A stretch of 64,000 bases of DNA from Alistipes_A hominis (GCF_014288115.1 NZ_JACOOK010000003.1:310001-374000), one strand, 5' to 3'. Positions 52,106-60,810 are shown, numbered from the stretch's first letter. Notes: generated from the letters alone by a model not told the origin. A program made the numbers and translations.

Positions 52106-52862
52106 ATGAAAAGCACATTTTCAATTCTGTTCTACCTGAAAAAAGGATCGGAAAGAAAAGACGGACGGGCCATGATCATGGCTCGCATCACCATCGATGG
52201 TAAAGTTGCCCAGTTCAGTACCAAGCAAAGTGTCTTGCCTGCAAACTGGAATGTGGAGGCCGGAAAAGTCAAAGGTAAAGATGCGGGTAAAATAAACGCA
52301 CTGCTGGATGACGTCCGGTCTTCGTTGAATAAAATCTACCACGACCAACAGCGGGACAATTACTACGTCACCACTGAAACGGTGAAGAATGAGTTTTTGG
52401 GATACCGTATCAAGCAGGAAACGGTATTGGCCCTATTCAAAGAGCATAATGAAAACAGCAAGAAACAGATAGGAATCTCAATAACGAGACCGACTTACTT
52501 GAAATACGAGGTCACCCGGCGACATCTGACAAATTTCATTCTCAGTGAATACAAACTCTCGGACATGCCCCTGCGAGATATAAATCATAAGTTTATTGCC
52601 GGTTTTGAGTCGTTTTTGCGGACGGAATGTAAATGTTGCCACAACACAACCGTAAAGTTTCTCCAGTTTTTCAGGCGCATAATCATCATAGCCCGGGAAA
52701 ACGGAAAATTGCAAACGAATCCTTTTGCAGAATATAAAGTACGCTTAGAAGAAGTTGATAGGGGCTATTTGACAGAGTACGAAATCGCTCTGATCTTAAA
52801 GAAGCCAATGGTAACAAAAAGACTGGAACATGTACGGGATTTGTTTATATTCTCGTGCTTCA
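52106..52862 (+). pseudogene. Outer-element tyrosine recombinase, 5' part (interrupted)
   Basis: The first 252 codons of a Bacteroides-type phage-integrase protein: N-terminal SAM-like arm domain (TFSILFYLKKGSERKDGRA), core-binding domain (about 115-215), and the start of the catalytic domain ending VRDLFIFSCF. The frame then runs into foreign sequence and stops at 52873. The gene resumes in frame at 62421 after removal of the inner element: TGC TTC A at 52856-52862 joins CC GGT at 62421. So this is an insertion, not decay of the 5' part. Confidence 0.9.
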
Positions 52863-52974
52863 GCAACCTATAACATTAGAAGCAAGAAAGAGAAAAAGAG
52901 GGTAATTGATTGAACGATAGAAATGTATGTCTTTTAGTGTCGTATGGTGTCCAGTAGTGAAATTGCAGGAAAAA

Positions 52975-53013
52975 GCAGATTTAGGCAAACTTTCCACTTC
53001 TAAATCGTTACCC
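52975..53013 (+). repeat. Left 39-bp imperfect direct repeat of the inner element
   Basis: Begins GCAGA and ends TCTAAATCGTTACCC. The same-length, same-orientation partner is at 62314-62352. Ends are well conserved and the middle is not, as with paired recombinase sites. The surrounding 52863-53144 contains no gene. Confidence 0.55.
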
Positions 53014-53144
53014 CCTACTATTCACGAAAAACGCAGCAGATTAACGACCTTGAACGTCCACTTATAGCACTGTTTGTCTGCGGTTTACATTGTTCAAATA
53101 ACTCACAAAGAAAGTAATTTTACGAACTTAAAAATGTGAGCGTT

Positions 53145-54389
53145 ATGAACAACGAACTTAAAGTCTCCTTTTACCTCAAACGAGAGGGAAACACGGAGAG
53201 AACAGAAACAAATCCTGATACCGTTTTTCCGATTGTCGGAAAAATCATCATCGGTAACACCATCGCCCAATTCGGCTCAAAACTGAAAATCGAAGAACGG
53301 CTTTGGAGTGTAAAATCAGGTCGGGCAATCGGCAAAAGTCGTGTTGCCGTTGAACTCAACAGAGAGATTAATAAAATTAATCTCTCCATACATGCGCATT
53401 GCAGGGATATTTTAGAGCGAACTGGAACAGTTACCGCCCAAGAAGTTAAGACCGCCTTTCAAGGCATAGCATCGGCACAGACAACACTACTCGTCCTCTT
53501 TAGTGAAATGATGCAGTATTTTCAGACCCGTATCGGAATAGACAGAGCAGAAAGCACCTACCATAAATATATCACTATCCGCAAACAAGTAAAACGCTTT
53601 CTGAAAGTCAAGTACAATGTTCAGGATATTCCCCTAAACCAGTTAGACCTACCCTTTATCGAAGCGTTTGATTACCATTTAAGAGTGGAGCGTAAAATGA
53701 CGGATGAATCCGTATCATCTACTATGTTGGTGCTGTTCAAGGTTGTGCGTATTGCTCTGAACCGAAAACTAATTGTGCATCCACCGTTCTTTGGTTTCAA
53801 ACTGAAAAAGCCCGATTTCAAAATACGCTCGATAACGAAAGATGAGTTCAAAAGGCTTATATCCACTCCATTAGAATCTAAAAGCCTTTGTTTTATCCGT
53901 GATATGTTTGTGTTTGCAGCATTTACAGGGCTTCCGTATGTGGATTTAAAACAACTTACTTGGAAAGAGATAATTACCGAAGAGGATGGCAGTTTGTGGA
54001 TTTCCACCGATAGACAGAAAACAGGAATACCGTTTCATGTCAAATTGTTGGATATTCCAATGCAGATTATAGAGAAATACAGAGGATTGGGAGAGGGAGA
54101 TAACGTATTCCACCTATTAGGGCAGGGACGTATAAATTATGCGCTGAAAATCATTGCCAAACATTGTAATATTACCACCAAACTCACATTCCACGTCGGA
54201 CGGCACGTTTTCGCTTCGGAACTGTGTCTGTCTCAAGGTGTTCCTATTGAAAGTGTTAGCCGAATGATGGGACACAAAAACATAAACACCACTCAACGGT
54301 ACGCCCGTGTCAATAATGAGAAGATTGGCAACGATATGAAACAATTATCTCTTCGTATCTCCGATAAATTCACCTATAACGAACAGTAA
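53145..54389 (+). CDS. Tyrosine recombinase 1 of the inner element
   Basis: 414 residues from the ATG at 53145 (MNNELKVSFYLKREGN); a GTG three codons earlier is less likely. Arm-binding N-terminus (about 1-95), core-binding domain (about 110-210) and catalytic domain with HVGRHVFA (His, Arg) and GHKNINTTQRYARV (second His and nucleophilic Tyr). At the first Arg position the text is FTGLPYVDL, so Arg I is missing, as reported for IntDOT-type recombinases. It lies 3 bp before a second recombinase. Confidence 0.93.
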   Translation: MNNELKVSFYLKREGNTERTETNPDTVFPIVGKIIIGNTIAQFGSKLKIEERLWSVKSGRAIGKSRVAVELNREINKINLSIHAHCRDILERTGTVTAQEVKTAFQGIASAQTTLLVLFSEMMQYFQTRIGIDRAESTYHKYITIRKQVKRFLKVKYNVQDIPLNQLDLPFIEAFDYHLRVERKMTDESVSSTMLVLFKVVRIALNRKLIVHPPFFGFKLKKPDFKIRSITKDEFKRLISTPLESKSLCFIRDMFVFAAFTGLPYVDLKQLTWKEIITEEDGSLWISTDRQKTGIPFHVKLLDIPMQIIEKYRGLGEGDNVFHLLGQGRINYALKIIAKHCNITTKLTFHVGRHVFASELCLSQGVPIESVSRMMGHKNINTTQRYARVNNEKIGNDMKQLSLRISDKFTYNEQ

Positions 54390-54392
54390 GCC

Positions 54393-55682
54393 ATGAAAAC
54401 AAACAGAAGTACATTTGCTATATTTTTCTATCCGAACACAAGTAAGACCAAAAAATCAGGGGCTTGCCCGATTGTTGGGCGTATCACGGTGGACGGCAAG
54501 AATACGACTTTTAGTACAGGATTGGAAATAACACCCGATGGCTGGGATGGTGAAACAGGGGCAGCAAAAGGTAAATCCCAAGAATCCATATCCGTAAACA
54601 AGCAGATAGAGCGATTTCGCAATGAAATCTCCACTTACTACAAGGATATGGTAACTAATAACGGCTATGTAACTGCCGAAGCCCTTAAAAATGCGTTGCG
54701 TGGTATTGGGGTACATCGCAATACCTTGATGCAAGAATTTGCGGAACTGTTAGAGGAGAAACGGAAAAGTATTGGTGTACGTATAACTGAAAGCACCTTT
54801 CCAGTATATACCAATGCCTACCGCCACATGAAAGAGTTTCTACAAGAAAAGCACAACCTTACCGATATTCCATTCGGCAAAATTGACACTCCATTTGTGG
54901 AAGCCTATTTTCATTATCTGAAAATTGATTTAAAAATGACGGCACGAACAGTTAAAACAAACATGAACCCGTTTCGTCAAGCAATTGTGAGAGCTTGTAA
55001 TAAAGGAATTCTACGGCAAAATCCGTTCTTTGACTTTGTTCCCGAACGGGTGATACCAAAACGCCCGTGGCTCTCCAATGATGAGATACAACGGATTATG
55101 CACGCTAAATTAAAACTTGCCACATGGCGTTTTACCCGTGATATGTTTATTTTCTCGACGTTTACAGGCATAGCGATTATTGACCTGCGAAATCTACAAC
55201 ATTCCAATATTCAAGAGATGGAAGACGGTAGCCAGTGGATTATTCTCGACAGGCAAAAGACTGGAACAACTTCTTATATTCCTCTGTTGGATATTCCTAA
55301 AATGATTCTTGCAAGATACAGGGATTCGGAGTTCTCGGGCATAGACGGGAAAGTTTTCAAATTACAACACCATGTTTGTATGAATTGGCAATTAAAACGT
55401 ATTGCCAAAGCTGCTGGTATTGATAGACGGCTGACATTCCACATGAGCCGTTTCTCGTTCGCAACTACCGTATGCCTAACACAAGGCGTTCCAATAGAGA
55501 GCCTTAGACAAATGATGGGACACCTTTCTATTAAGACTACTCAGATTTATGCAGAGGTTACTCGTACTAAAATTAATGAGGATATGACAAATTTGGCAGA
55601 ACGGATTCAAGACAAATACGAGTTTTCGGATGTTGTTCCGACAAAGAAGCGTGTTCAAAAGACCATATTCAAAACGGTATAA
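54393..55682 (+). CDS. Tyrosine recombinase 2 of the inner element
   Basis: 429 residues with the same architecture: N-terminal arm-binding domain (TFAIFFYPNTSKTKKSGA), core-binding domain, and catalytic HMSRFSFA and GHLSIKTTQIYAEV (Tyr). Arg I is again absent (FTGIAIIDLRNL). It is clearly a paralogue of recombinase 1 but not a recent copy. The two are surely co-transcribed and may act together, or one may govern excision. A hairpin terminator follows. Confidence 0.93.
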   Translation: MKTNRSTFAIFFYPNTSKTKKSGACPIVGRITVDGKNTTFSTGLEITPDGWDGETGAAKGKSQESISVNKQIERFRNEISTYYKDMVTNNGYVTAEALKNALRGIGVHRNTLMQEFAELLEEKRKSIGVRITESTFPVYTNAYRHMKEFLQEKHNLTDIPFGKIDTPFVEAYFHYLKIDLKMTARTVKTNMNPFRQAIVRACNKGILRQNPFFDFVPERVIPKRPWLSNDEIQRIMHAKLKLATWRFTRDMFIFSTFTGIAIIDLRNLQHSNIQEMEDGSQWIILDRQKTGTTSYIPLLDIPKMILARYRDSEFSGIDGKVFKLQHHVCMNWQLKRIAKAAGIDRRLTFHMSRFSFATTVCLTQGVPIESLRQMMGHLSIKTTQIYAEVTRTKINEDMTNLAERIQDKYEFSDVVPTKKRVQKTIFKTV

Positions 55683-55690
55683 TAACATCA

Positions 55691-55728
55691 AAAAATAGTC
55701 GGCAAGATGTTCCCTGCCGACTATTTTT
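55691..55728. terminator. Bidirectional terminator between convergent inner-element genes
   Basis: AAAAATAGTCGGCA (55691-55704) and TGCCGACTATTTTT (55715-55728), a perfect 14-bp stem with A- and T-runs. It separates the recombinase genes from the minus-strand HTH genes. Confidence 0.85.
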
Positions 55729-55738
55729 ATTGGTTTAG

Positions 55739-56005
55739 CTATTTTAGTTCTTTCAAAATCTCTGATTCCTTATACAGAATCTTCCCTTTCAGCCTAATAA
55801 ACGGTATTTTCCCCGTGTCCCTCCAATTTTGGAGGGTACGGGGTGAAATACGCAAAAGTTGGCAGACCTCTCGGTTGGTGAGGTACTTTTCACCGTTAAG
55901 TTGCGGAGTGCGGTTTTTCAGGGCTTGTTGAATGGTATTTAAAAGTTCGTCTAAAGCCGTAAAGAATGAGCTTACTTGCGGAGATTTGTTGTCGAGTATA
56001 TCCAT
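55739..56005 (-). CDS. Excisionase-like HTH protein
   Basis: 88 residues. The C-terminal half has a MerR/excisionase-type helix-turn-helix: YLTNREVCQLLRISPRTLQN, then WRDTGKIPFIRLKGKILY. Such proteins of Bacteroidota elements bind DNA bends during excision or regulate transfer. One of three related HTH proteins here. It is 13 bp downstream of the DUF3876-like gene on the minus strand. Confidence 0.85.
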   Translation of the reverse strand: MDILDNKSPQVSSFFTALDELLNTIQQALKNRTPQLNGEKYLTNREVCQLLRISPRTLQNWRDTGKIPFIRLKGKILYKESEILKELK

Positions 56006-56018
56006 GATTCATTGATTG

Positions 56019-56297
56019 TTAGTTTCTCATATAATCGCCCAATGTGGCAATGGTTAGCATATCCAACCTTTGGCAATAGGTAATCGAAGCTCGCTTGCCA
56101 TTGAGGTACACAAAACAGCCCTGTCCGTCCTCCTGAATCTCATACGTTGCAGGACTTGCCTGTTTTGTGATTTCGTTCATGTGGATGATGCTTAACTGGT
56201 GGCACTCACCGTTCCTGTGTATCATCACCGTTGGATTTAGGTTAATACTCTCCCAATTCCCGACCAATATATCCAAATCAAAAAGTTCTCTTTCCAT
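56019..56297 (-). CDS. Small protein, DUF3876-like
   Basis: 92 residues, no HTH, mixed alpha/beta. The text LVGNWESINLNPTVMIHRNG and DGQGCFVYLNGKRASITYC resembles the DUF3876 proteins found between HTH genes on Bacteroides transposons. The family name is from memory and not checked. Between two HTH genes with gaps of 13 and 3 bp, so one operon. Confidence 0.6.
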   Translation of the reverse strand: MERELFDLDILVGNWESINLNPTVMIHRNGECHQLSIIHMNEITKQASPATYEIQEDGQGCFVYLNGKRASITYCQRLDMLTIATLGDYMRN

Positions 56298-56300
56298 AGT

Positions 56301-56576
56301 CTATTTCTTGATTTGTTGCTGATTGATAAACTGTTCGATGTCAATAGCTTTATAATAACACTTGCGCCCGATTTGAGAAAAGGGTAAAACTCCCGTATCT
56401 CGGTAGGTTTGCAGGGTACGGGAAGAGATTTTAAGCAGTTCGCAAACTTGCTTGTTGTCTAACCAGTTTTCGTTACTTTGGTTCTTTCCGCAAAGTGCGT
56501 TTACTTGCTTGGCAAAATCCTCAAACCTCTGCATCATCTGTTCAAAGGTTCGTTTTTCGATGGCTACAATTTCCAT
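56301..56576 (-). CDS. Excisionase-like HTH protein
   Basis: 91 residues. HTH region LDNKQVCELLKISSRTLQTY followed by RDTGVLPFSQIGRKCYYKA, closely matching the other HTH proteins here. N-terminal 35 residues look helical and could dimerise. First gene of the three-gene minus-strand unit 56576-55739. Confidence 0.85.
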   Translation of the reverse strand: MEIVAIEKRTFEQMMQRFEDFAKQVNALCGKNQSNENWLDNKQVCELLKISSRTLQTYRDTGVLPFSQIGRKCYYKAIDIEQFINQQQIKK

Positions 56577-56910
56577 ATTGATGTTGTTTTAGATTGTTAT
56601 AAACTCCTTTCATTGCAATGATTTGCAGCAAAGAAAGAGATAAAAACAACCGCTTTGGGAAATTGTGTATGCAGTGGACTGAACTGGCTGCTATTGGCTA
56701 CACCGTCACCTTCCAACCACATATTTTTTCCTTTTTTTCTCTGATAAACATTACATATATGGAAAGAATGAATAAGGCAACACTTTTGGGAAATTTACTC
56801 TTTTGAGGAACGAAAAAGGAAGAAATTTATCAAAACCCGTAGGGCTTGGTGTTGCCGTTTTATTCTTGGAATATACCTTTGTGTTCAGAGAAAGAAAGGA
56901 TTAATTAAGA
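56577..56910. other. Non-coding gap in the inner element
   Basis: 334 bp without a convincing gene. A 62-codon plus-strand frame (56618-56806) has no family and unusual composition. The stretch should hold the minus-strand promoter for the HTH operon, but no full -33/-7 pair was found. Confidence 0.4.
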
Positions 56911-57315
56911 TTATTCCATTGAAAAATAAGATATTAGATTACTTGTGGCTATTGCATAATTCTCGCTATCTATGGAGTAAAAGCCTAACTTCTTGGCTAA
57001 TGCACTACTTTTGTCGTTGGCGCATTCAATGCCGATATAATTAAAACCATATTTCTTGGCTACACCAGTCAAAAATTGGACAAAGTGCGTACCGTGTCCT
57101 ACCCGTTCTTTGCTAAAACCCAATCGGGCAATAATCAGACAATCAGGTGGAAATCTACTTTCTATCCTCCTGATACGCAAATACAAATCTACTCGGCTAT
57201 TCCTACGGGTGGCGATGATGTTATCCGCTGTCAGCCGTACAAGCGATTTGCGATACTTAAACCGCTCCATCAGGTAGCGGTCTATATCGGCTCTTAGTTC
57301 CTCATATTCAATCAT
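56911..57315 (-). CDS. GNAT-fold protein coupled to the relaxase
   Basis: 134 residues. The segment LGFSKERVGHGTHFVQFLTG, with KKYGFNYIGIECANDKSSAL and KKLGFYSI after it, has the pattern of the acetyl-CoA-binding and C-terminal parts of GNAT acetyltransferases, including a degenerate RxGxG loop. The start codon overlaps the relaxase stop by 4 bp (ATGA), so the two are translated together. A role in mobilization is inferred from position. Confidence 0.65.
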   Translation of the reverse strand: MIEYEELRADIDRYLMERFKYRKSLVRLTADNIIATRRNSRVDLYLRIRRIESRFPPDCLIIARLGFSKERVGHGTHFVQFLTGVAKKYGFNYIGIECANDKSSALAKKLGFYSIDSENYAIATSNLISYFSME

Positions 57316-58229
57316 CGTCTTATCCCTTTCTTCTTTTTCTTGCGTTTCTGTGCCTGTAAATTCTCTGCTTGTGTAGCATCGTAATTGTTGCCATCTCCCA
57401 ATGAAAAAATAGATAACAAAGAATCGCCGCCACTATTATTCTGTTGATTGTAAGCGTGTTTATTATCCTGTTTGCTATCAAGATTGCAAGAAATATTGTT
57501 TTCTTTTTCACTGGATTGGAATATCTCTTTTTTATTTTCGCCAGTAACGTTTTGTTCCTGAAATTCAAGCTGTTCAGAGATAGAGCCGTTTTTCATGGTA
57601 TTGGCATACTCAAAGGATTCAGATAGTTGGCGGTCGTAGCCGAACAACTTATCAAAGCCCTGTTCTGCCTGTTGGAAGAGGTTTACACGGTCAAAACCAC
57701 CCGTTACCGTTCCTTTCTTGGTATTTTTGTGGTTGGTTAGCGGTGATAGTTTTTTCTTATTCGATTGGTCTTTACGGCTCACAATCAAATGACAGTGCAT
57801 ATTTAGTTCGTTATCAGAACGGCTACGGTCGAAATGGATTTTGCCGTAAAATTTTATATCTGCTTCGGATAGCCCTTTGTTGAAGTTCTTGGCATATTCG
57901 GGAATAAATACCTCACGAATATACCGCTTCATTGCTTCGGCTTTCTCCTGCTCAGTATTCCCCATTGCCCGAAGTTCGCTTTCCGATGGGCTGACATGGA
58001 TAGCGAAAAACTTAGCATCTGTTTTCAAGAGTTGCCCGATATTGCTATCTATATCCTTAATAACCTTTGATTTGTAGATATTATCATCCGTCAGATTGAA
58101 AAAGCCATCAGTATAGATTCCTTTCTCCATCCGTTCCAAATCTTCGTGCTCGCAATAATTTGCTAATTGACGGCTACTCCCTGCATTGTTGTATGTTCCT
58201 TTTGATGGTGGGGCAAAATCTATGTGCAT
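57312..58229 (-). CDS. Putative relaxase / mobilization protein, DUF5712-like
   Basis: 305 residues. FYGKIHFDRSRSDNELNMHC, then HLIVSRKD, gives an HxH pair as in HUH relaxases. N-terminal MHIDFAPPSKGTYNNAGSS carries possible Tyr nucleophiles (for example in LANYCEHED). The C-terminal 80 residues are low-complexity, Asn/Gln/Lys-rich. This matches mobilization proteins called DUF5712 in Bacteroides elements. It would nick oriT and lead transfer using a helper's conjugation pore. 4 bp downstream of the BfmA-like gene. Confidence 0.75.
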   Translation of the reverse strand: MHIDFAPPSKGTYNNAGSSRQLANYCEHEDLERMEKGIYTDGFFNLTDDNIYKSKVIKDIDSNIGQLLKTDAKFFAIHVSPSESELRAMGNTEQEKAEAMKRYIREVFIPEYAKNFNKGLSEADIKFYGKIHFDRSRSDNELNMHCHLIVSRKDQSNKKKLSPLTNHKNTKKGTVTGGFDRVNLFQQAEQGFDKLFGYDRQLSESFEYANTMKNGSISEQLEFQEQNVTGENKKEIFQSSEKENNISCNLDSKQDNKHAYNQQNNSGGDSLLSIFSLGDGNNYDATQAENLQAQKRKKKKKGIRR

Positions 58230-58233
58230 GGCT

Positions 58234-58818
58234 CTATGTGTTTATCAGGTTGGTTATCTCGGCTTTTAGGCTCTCTTTCCGTTTGCTATCCATCACGCCA
58301 CAAGCGGATAACTCCGAATAGAGTTGTATCAGTTGGAGCAACTTCTTATAGTCTCGTTGGTGTATCTGATACAGGGCAGTGAGTTGTTTCCCCTGCTGAT
58401 TGATTACATCGGCGTGCTTGCCGAACTGCTCGCTGACTTTTTGCAAGACGGCTGTTTGCTTCTCCCTACTGGATTCCAATTGAGAAAGAATAAGCGTTTC
58501 CAATGTCTTACCAATGGTATCAAACCGAACCGCAATAGAATGGGCGGTTCGTATCATCGGATTTAGTTGCTCTTCCTCGTAGTGGCGGATGAAACGGATT
58601 ATATCGTCCTGCCGTTTGTTTATCTTCGCCAGTTCCGATTTTACGGATTCAGGGGCTTCGGATGGATTGATGTGTGCTTTATCAATATAGACAAATGCCA
58701 ACTTTACAACTTCGCTCTTTTTCAGCGAATAGCGTTGGCATATCTTCTCTACCAAAGTTGCCGTCTCCTTGTCTACGGAAATGGTAGTAAATATCGTTTT
58801 TCGACTGCTATTTGGCAT
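58234..58818 (-). CDS. BfmA/BtgA-type mobilization accessory protein
   Basis: 194 residues. The N-terminal 50 residues (TTISVDKETATLVEKICQRY then LKKSEVVKLAFVYID) look like a ribbon-helix-helix DNA-binding domain. The rest is long helices and probable coiled coil (about 60-165). This is the layout of BfmA/BtgA proteins that bind oriT in Bacteroides mobilizable plasmids and transposons. It directly precedes the relaxase. The region just upstream has the hairpins expected of an oriT. Confidence 0.75.
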   Translation of the reverse strand: MPNSSRKTIFTTISVDKETATLVEKICQRYSLKKSEVVKLAFVYIDKAHINPSEAPESVKSELAKINKRQDDIIRFIRHYEEEQLNPMIRTAHSIAVRFDTIGKTLETLILSQLESSREKQTAVLQKVSEQFGKHADVINQQGKQLTALYQIHQRDYKKLLQLIQLYSELSACGVMDSKRKESLKAEITNLINT

Positions 58819-58904
58819 GGTAATTACTTTTTTATAGAAATATGAATAGATAAATACCTGATAATAAGCATTTCAAAGAAAAGAATTATTACAGGTGTCA
58901 TTAC

Positions 58905-58989
58905 AGCGTGTTTTTGTAACACGCTAAAGCCGAAGGCTTTGCCCCGCAGGGCAAGAGGGAAGAACAGGACTTGTCCAGTTCCCTCTTGC
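58905..58989. other. Candidate origin of transfer (oriT)
   Basis: Dense hairpins upstream of the mobilization genes: AGCGTGTT/AACACGCT (58905-58912/58918-58925, 5-nt loop), AAAGCC-GAA-GGCTTT (58926-58940), GCCC-CGCA-GGGC (58941-58952), and an 11-bp stem GCAAGAGGGAA/TTCCCTCTTGC (58951-58961/58979-58989). CATTT-AGCG-AAATG follows at 58992-59005. The nick site cannot be read from sequence alone. Confidence 0.6.
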
Positions 58990-59081
58990 TTCATTTAGCG
59001 AAATGAGCCGAGCCACAGAGCGAGGCAGTTTCTGCTAAATGGGGAGCGGTGGCACTTCATCAGGCGGTAACATCATCCTTT

Positions 59082-59423
59082 CTACTTTGCTTCGGTTTGC
59101 TTATCAAGTTGGTTTTCCTTTTTGAATCGTTCGTAGGTCTTACAATCGGCATTTTCTTGAACAAATGCTCGAATGTCGGATGCCTTGTAGTAGGTTTTAT
59201 GACTTATCGTAAAATAAGGGAGTTTGCCACTTGCCCGATACCGTTGCAGAGTGCGGTACGATACTTTGAGCAGAAATGCCAAATCCTGATTATCCAACAG
59301 TTTGTCGTTTTCATCCAGTACGTTGTCGGTGTTGATTAGAGATTTCAGGTCGTGCCCGATTTCAGTGAGTTTCTTCGATAGCCGTTCCATCCACTTGTCG
59401 AAGTTTTCATTGTCTATATACAT
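59082..59423 (-). CDS. Excisionase-like HTH protein
   Basis: 113 residues. HTH region LLDNQDLAFLLKVSYRTLQR then YRASGKLPYFTISHKTYYKA, clearly the same type as the two other HTH proteins but with a longer, Lys/Glu-rich tail. Upstream of the oriT-like region on the minus strand; it may regulate mob genes or bind att DNA. Confidence 0.85.
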   Translation of the reverse strand: MYIDNENFDKWMERLSKKLTEIGHDLKSLINTDNVLDENDKLLDNQDLAFLLKVSYRTLQRYRASGKLPYFTISHKTYYKASDIRAFVQENADCKTYERFKKENQLDKQTEAK

Positions 59424-59570
59424 TTTGCTTCAATTTTAAGTTCAACATTATTGTTTTCAATCGATTGATGAAGCAAAGTTCGGCAGAATAAGGAATTAAA
59501 AATAGAGGAGTCTGGTATTGACCCCTCTATATGGAAAGCATAAGCGGCTATTTATCAATCTATTGCAAAA

Positions 59571-60035
59571 TCATCTTTTTTCATCTTTGTTTTTCTGTGC
59601 TGCTTGCCGTTTCTTATATTCTTTAAGAAGAACAGCTTTCATAGCATCAAGCGTTTTTGTAATGTTGTACGGTTTACGTTTGTATAGTTCCCTTTGACGG
59701 TCATAGATGCCATTAAAACTAAAACCAAAAGCCTGTTTAAATACATCGGAGAAAGCAATAATAGAGGACTTCTTTCCAGTACTGTCGGCAATGCCACCTA
59801 ATAACATCAGGGCTGAAAGAATTTCGGTCATACCCATAATTCCAAGATATTGGAACTTAGGTATGACCGATAAAGGAGATTCAAATACTAATGGAGTTGC
59901 CGAAGAAAACGATTCGGGATGCGTGATTTTGAAATTTAGCAGTTCCAGTTCTGCGTTAATAATCGCCAGTGCCTTTTGTGAAAATAGCTTTTTAAGCGCA
60001 TTTTTCCCCCTGCCCGTAAAGAGGTGTTGTTTCAA
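59571..60035 (-). CDS. RteC-like protein fragment (second half of a possible frameshifted gene)
   Basis: 154 residues from a TTG. A central LGIMGMTEILSALMLLGGIA and later DVFKQAFGFSFNGIYDRQRE recall the C-terminal part of RteC regulators of Bacteroides conjugative transposons. Resemblance only; confidence is modest. The first residues overlap the preceding ORF in a +1 frame at a G5A5 run (60001-60010 on the plus strand as T5C5). Removing one base there would fuse both into a single protein of about 217 residues. Confidence 0.55.
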   Translation of the reverse strand: MKQHLFTGRGKNALKKLFSQKALAIINAELELLNFKITHPESFSSATPLVFESPLSVIPKFQYLGIMGMTEILSALMLLGGIADSTGKKSSIIAFSDVFKQAFGFSFNGIYDRQRELYKRKPYNITKTLDAMKAVLLKEYKKRQAAQKNKDEKR

Positions 60036-60225
60036 ATGAAGCTATCTCGATACGGGTAGCTACAAGAATCCGATAAGCAGTCAAATAATCATTTTCATTA
60101 CTTACGGTTCTAATTTGTTTGACAAATTCGCCATAGGCTTCTTGCATTTCTTCGTTAGTTACTTTTTGTGAGGTTTCAGACAATAGTCCGAATAAGCTCA
60201 TGTTTAACAATTCGTTCATAGGCAT
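59992..60225 (-). CDS. Small protein of unknown function (first half of a possible frameshifted gene)
   Basis: 77 residues, helical and charged (SETSQKVTNEEMQEAYGEFV). It ends 7 residues after the homopolymer run shared with the downstream frame. Starts at ATG codons near 60225 and 60219. No family recognised. See the downstream ORF for the possible fusion. Confidence 0.55.
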   Translation of the reverse strand: MPMNELLNMSLFGLLSETSQKVTNEEMQEAYGEFVKQIRTVSNENDYLTAYRILVATRIEIASFETTPLYGQGEKCA

Positions 60226-60318
60226 AATTTTTAATTTGTAAATATTGATATTTAGATAAAATCATATTTTATTTTTTATGCTACATGAACAGCTAACTAC
60301 TTATCTATATATTAAATT

Positions 60319-60810
60319 CTAACTACACTTTAACAACATTAGGTAATCAAATTCACTTTCTCCAATAATTTCAAAACCCATTTTCTTGTAAAGTTTGACG
60401 GCGTAGTTTGCTTTTTTGACATTTAAAGAGGCTTGTTTGTATCCGTTGCAATGCAAGTGTTTAATCATGTTTGCCATTAACTGTGTGCCAATACCTTGAT
60501 TTCTATATTCTTTATACAGAGCAATTACAAATACAGGGGTGTTGTCGTCAAAATAACCATAGCCTTTTATGTTGCCTGAGAAAGTCCGAACCCAAACTGC
60601 TCCTATAATTTTATCCCTTAAATCTGCTACTAAACAAAAATCATCCTTATTACACCCAAAATCCTTTATATAAGCATTCATTTCTGGTTTTTCAAGTATA
60701 CTTTTAGGTATAAAAGTACTTGTATCTGGTCGATATATTGCCTCATAAAGTATCTCTTTTAGTAGACTAATTTCGTTAGGCTCTATTTCTCGTATTGTTA
60801 TTTCTTTCAT
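60319..60810 (-). CDS. GNAT-family N-acetyltransferase
   Basis: 163 residues from the ATG at 60810 (MKEITIREIEPNEISL); an ORF start 29 codons upstream overlaps the next gene and is unlikely. Acetyl-CoA loop YRNQGIGTQLMANMIKHL and C-terminal VKLYKKMGFEIIGE are typical GNAT features. The substrate is unknown. Strongly A+T-rich, more than the mob genes, suggesting a separate origin. Confidence 0.88.
   Translation of the reverse strand: MKEITIREIEPNEISLLKEILYEAIYRPDTSTFIPKSILEKPEMNAYIKDFGCNKDDFCLVADLRDKIIGAVWVRTFSGNIKGYGYFDDNTPVFVIALYKEYRNQGIGTQLMANMIKHLHCNGYKQASLNVKKANYAVKLYKKMGFEIIGESEFDYLMLLKCS

Noticed and set aside
56618..56806. A 62-codon plus-strand gene in the inner element
   Set aside because: No homology-like motif, no promoter and an aromatic-rich random-looking translation.
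58905..59005. CRISPR-like array
   Set aside because: The repeats are a few different hairpins, not regularly spaced identical repeats with spacers, and no cas genes are present. They fit an oriT better.
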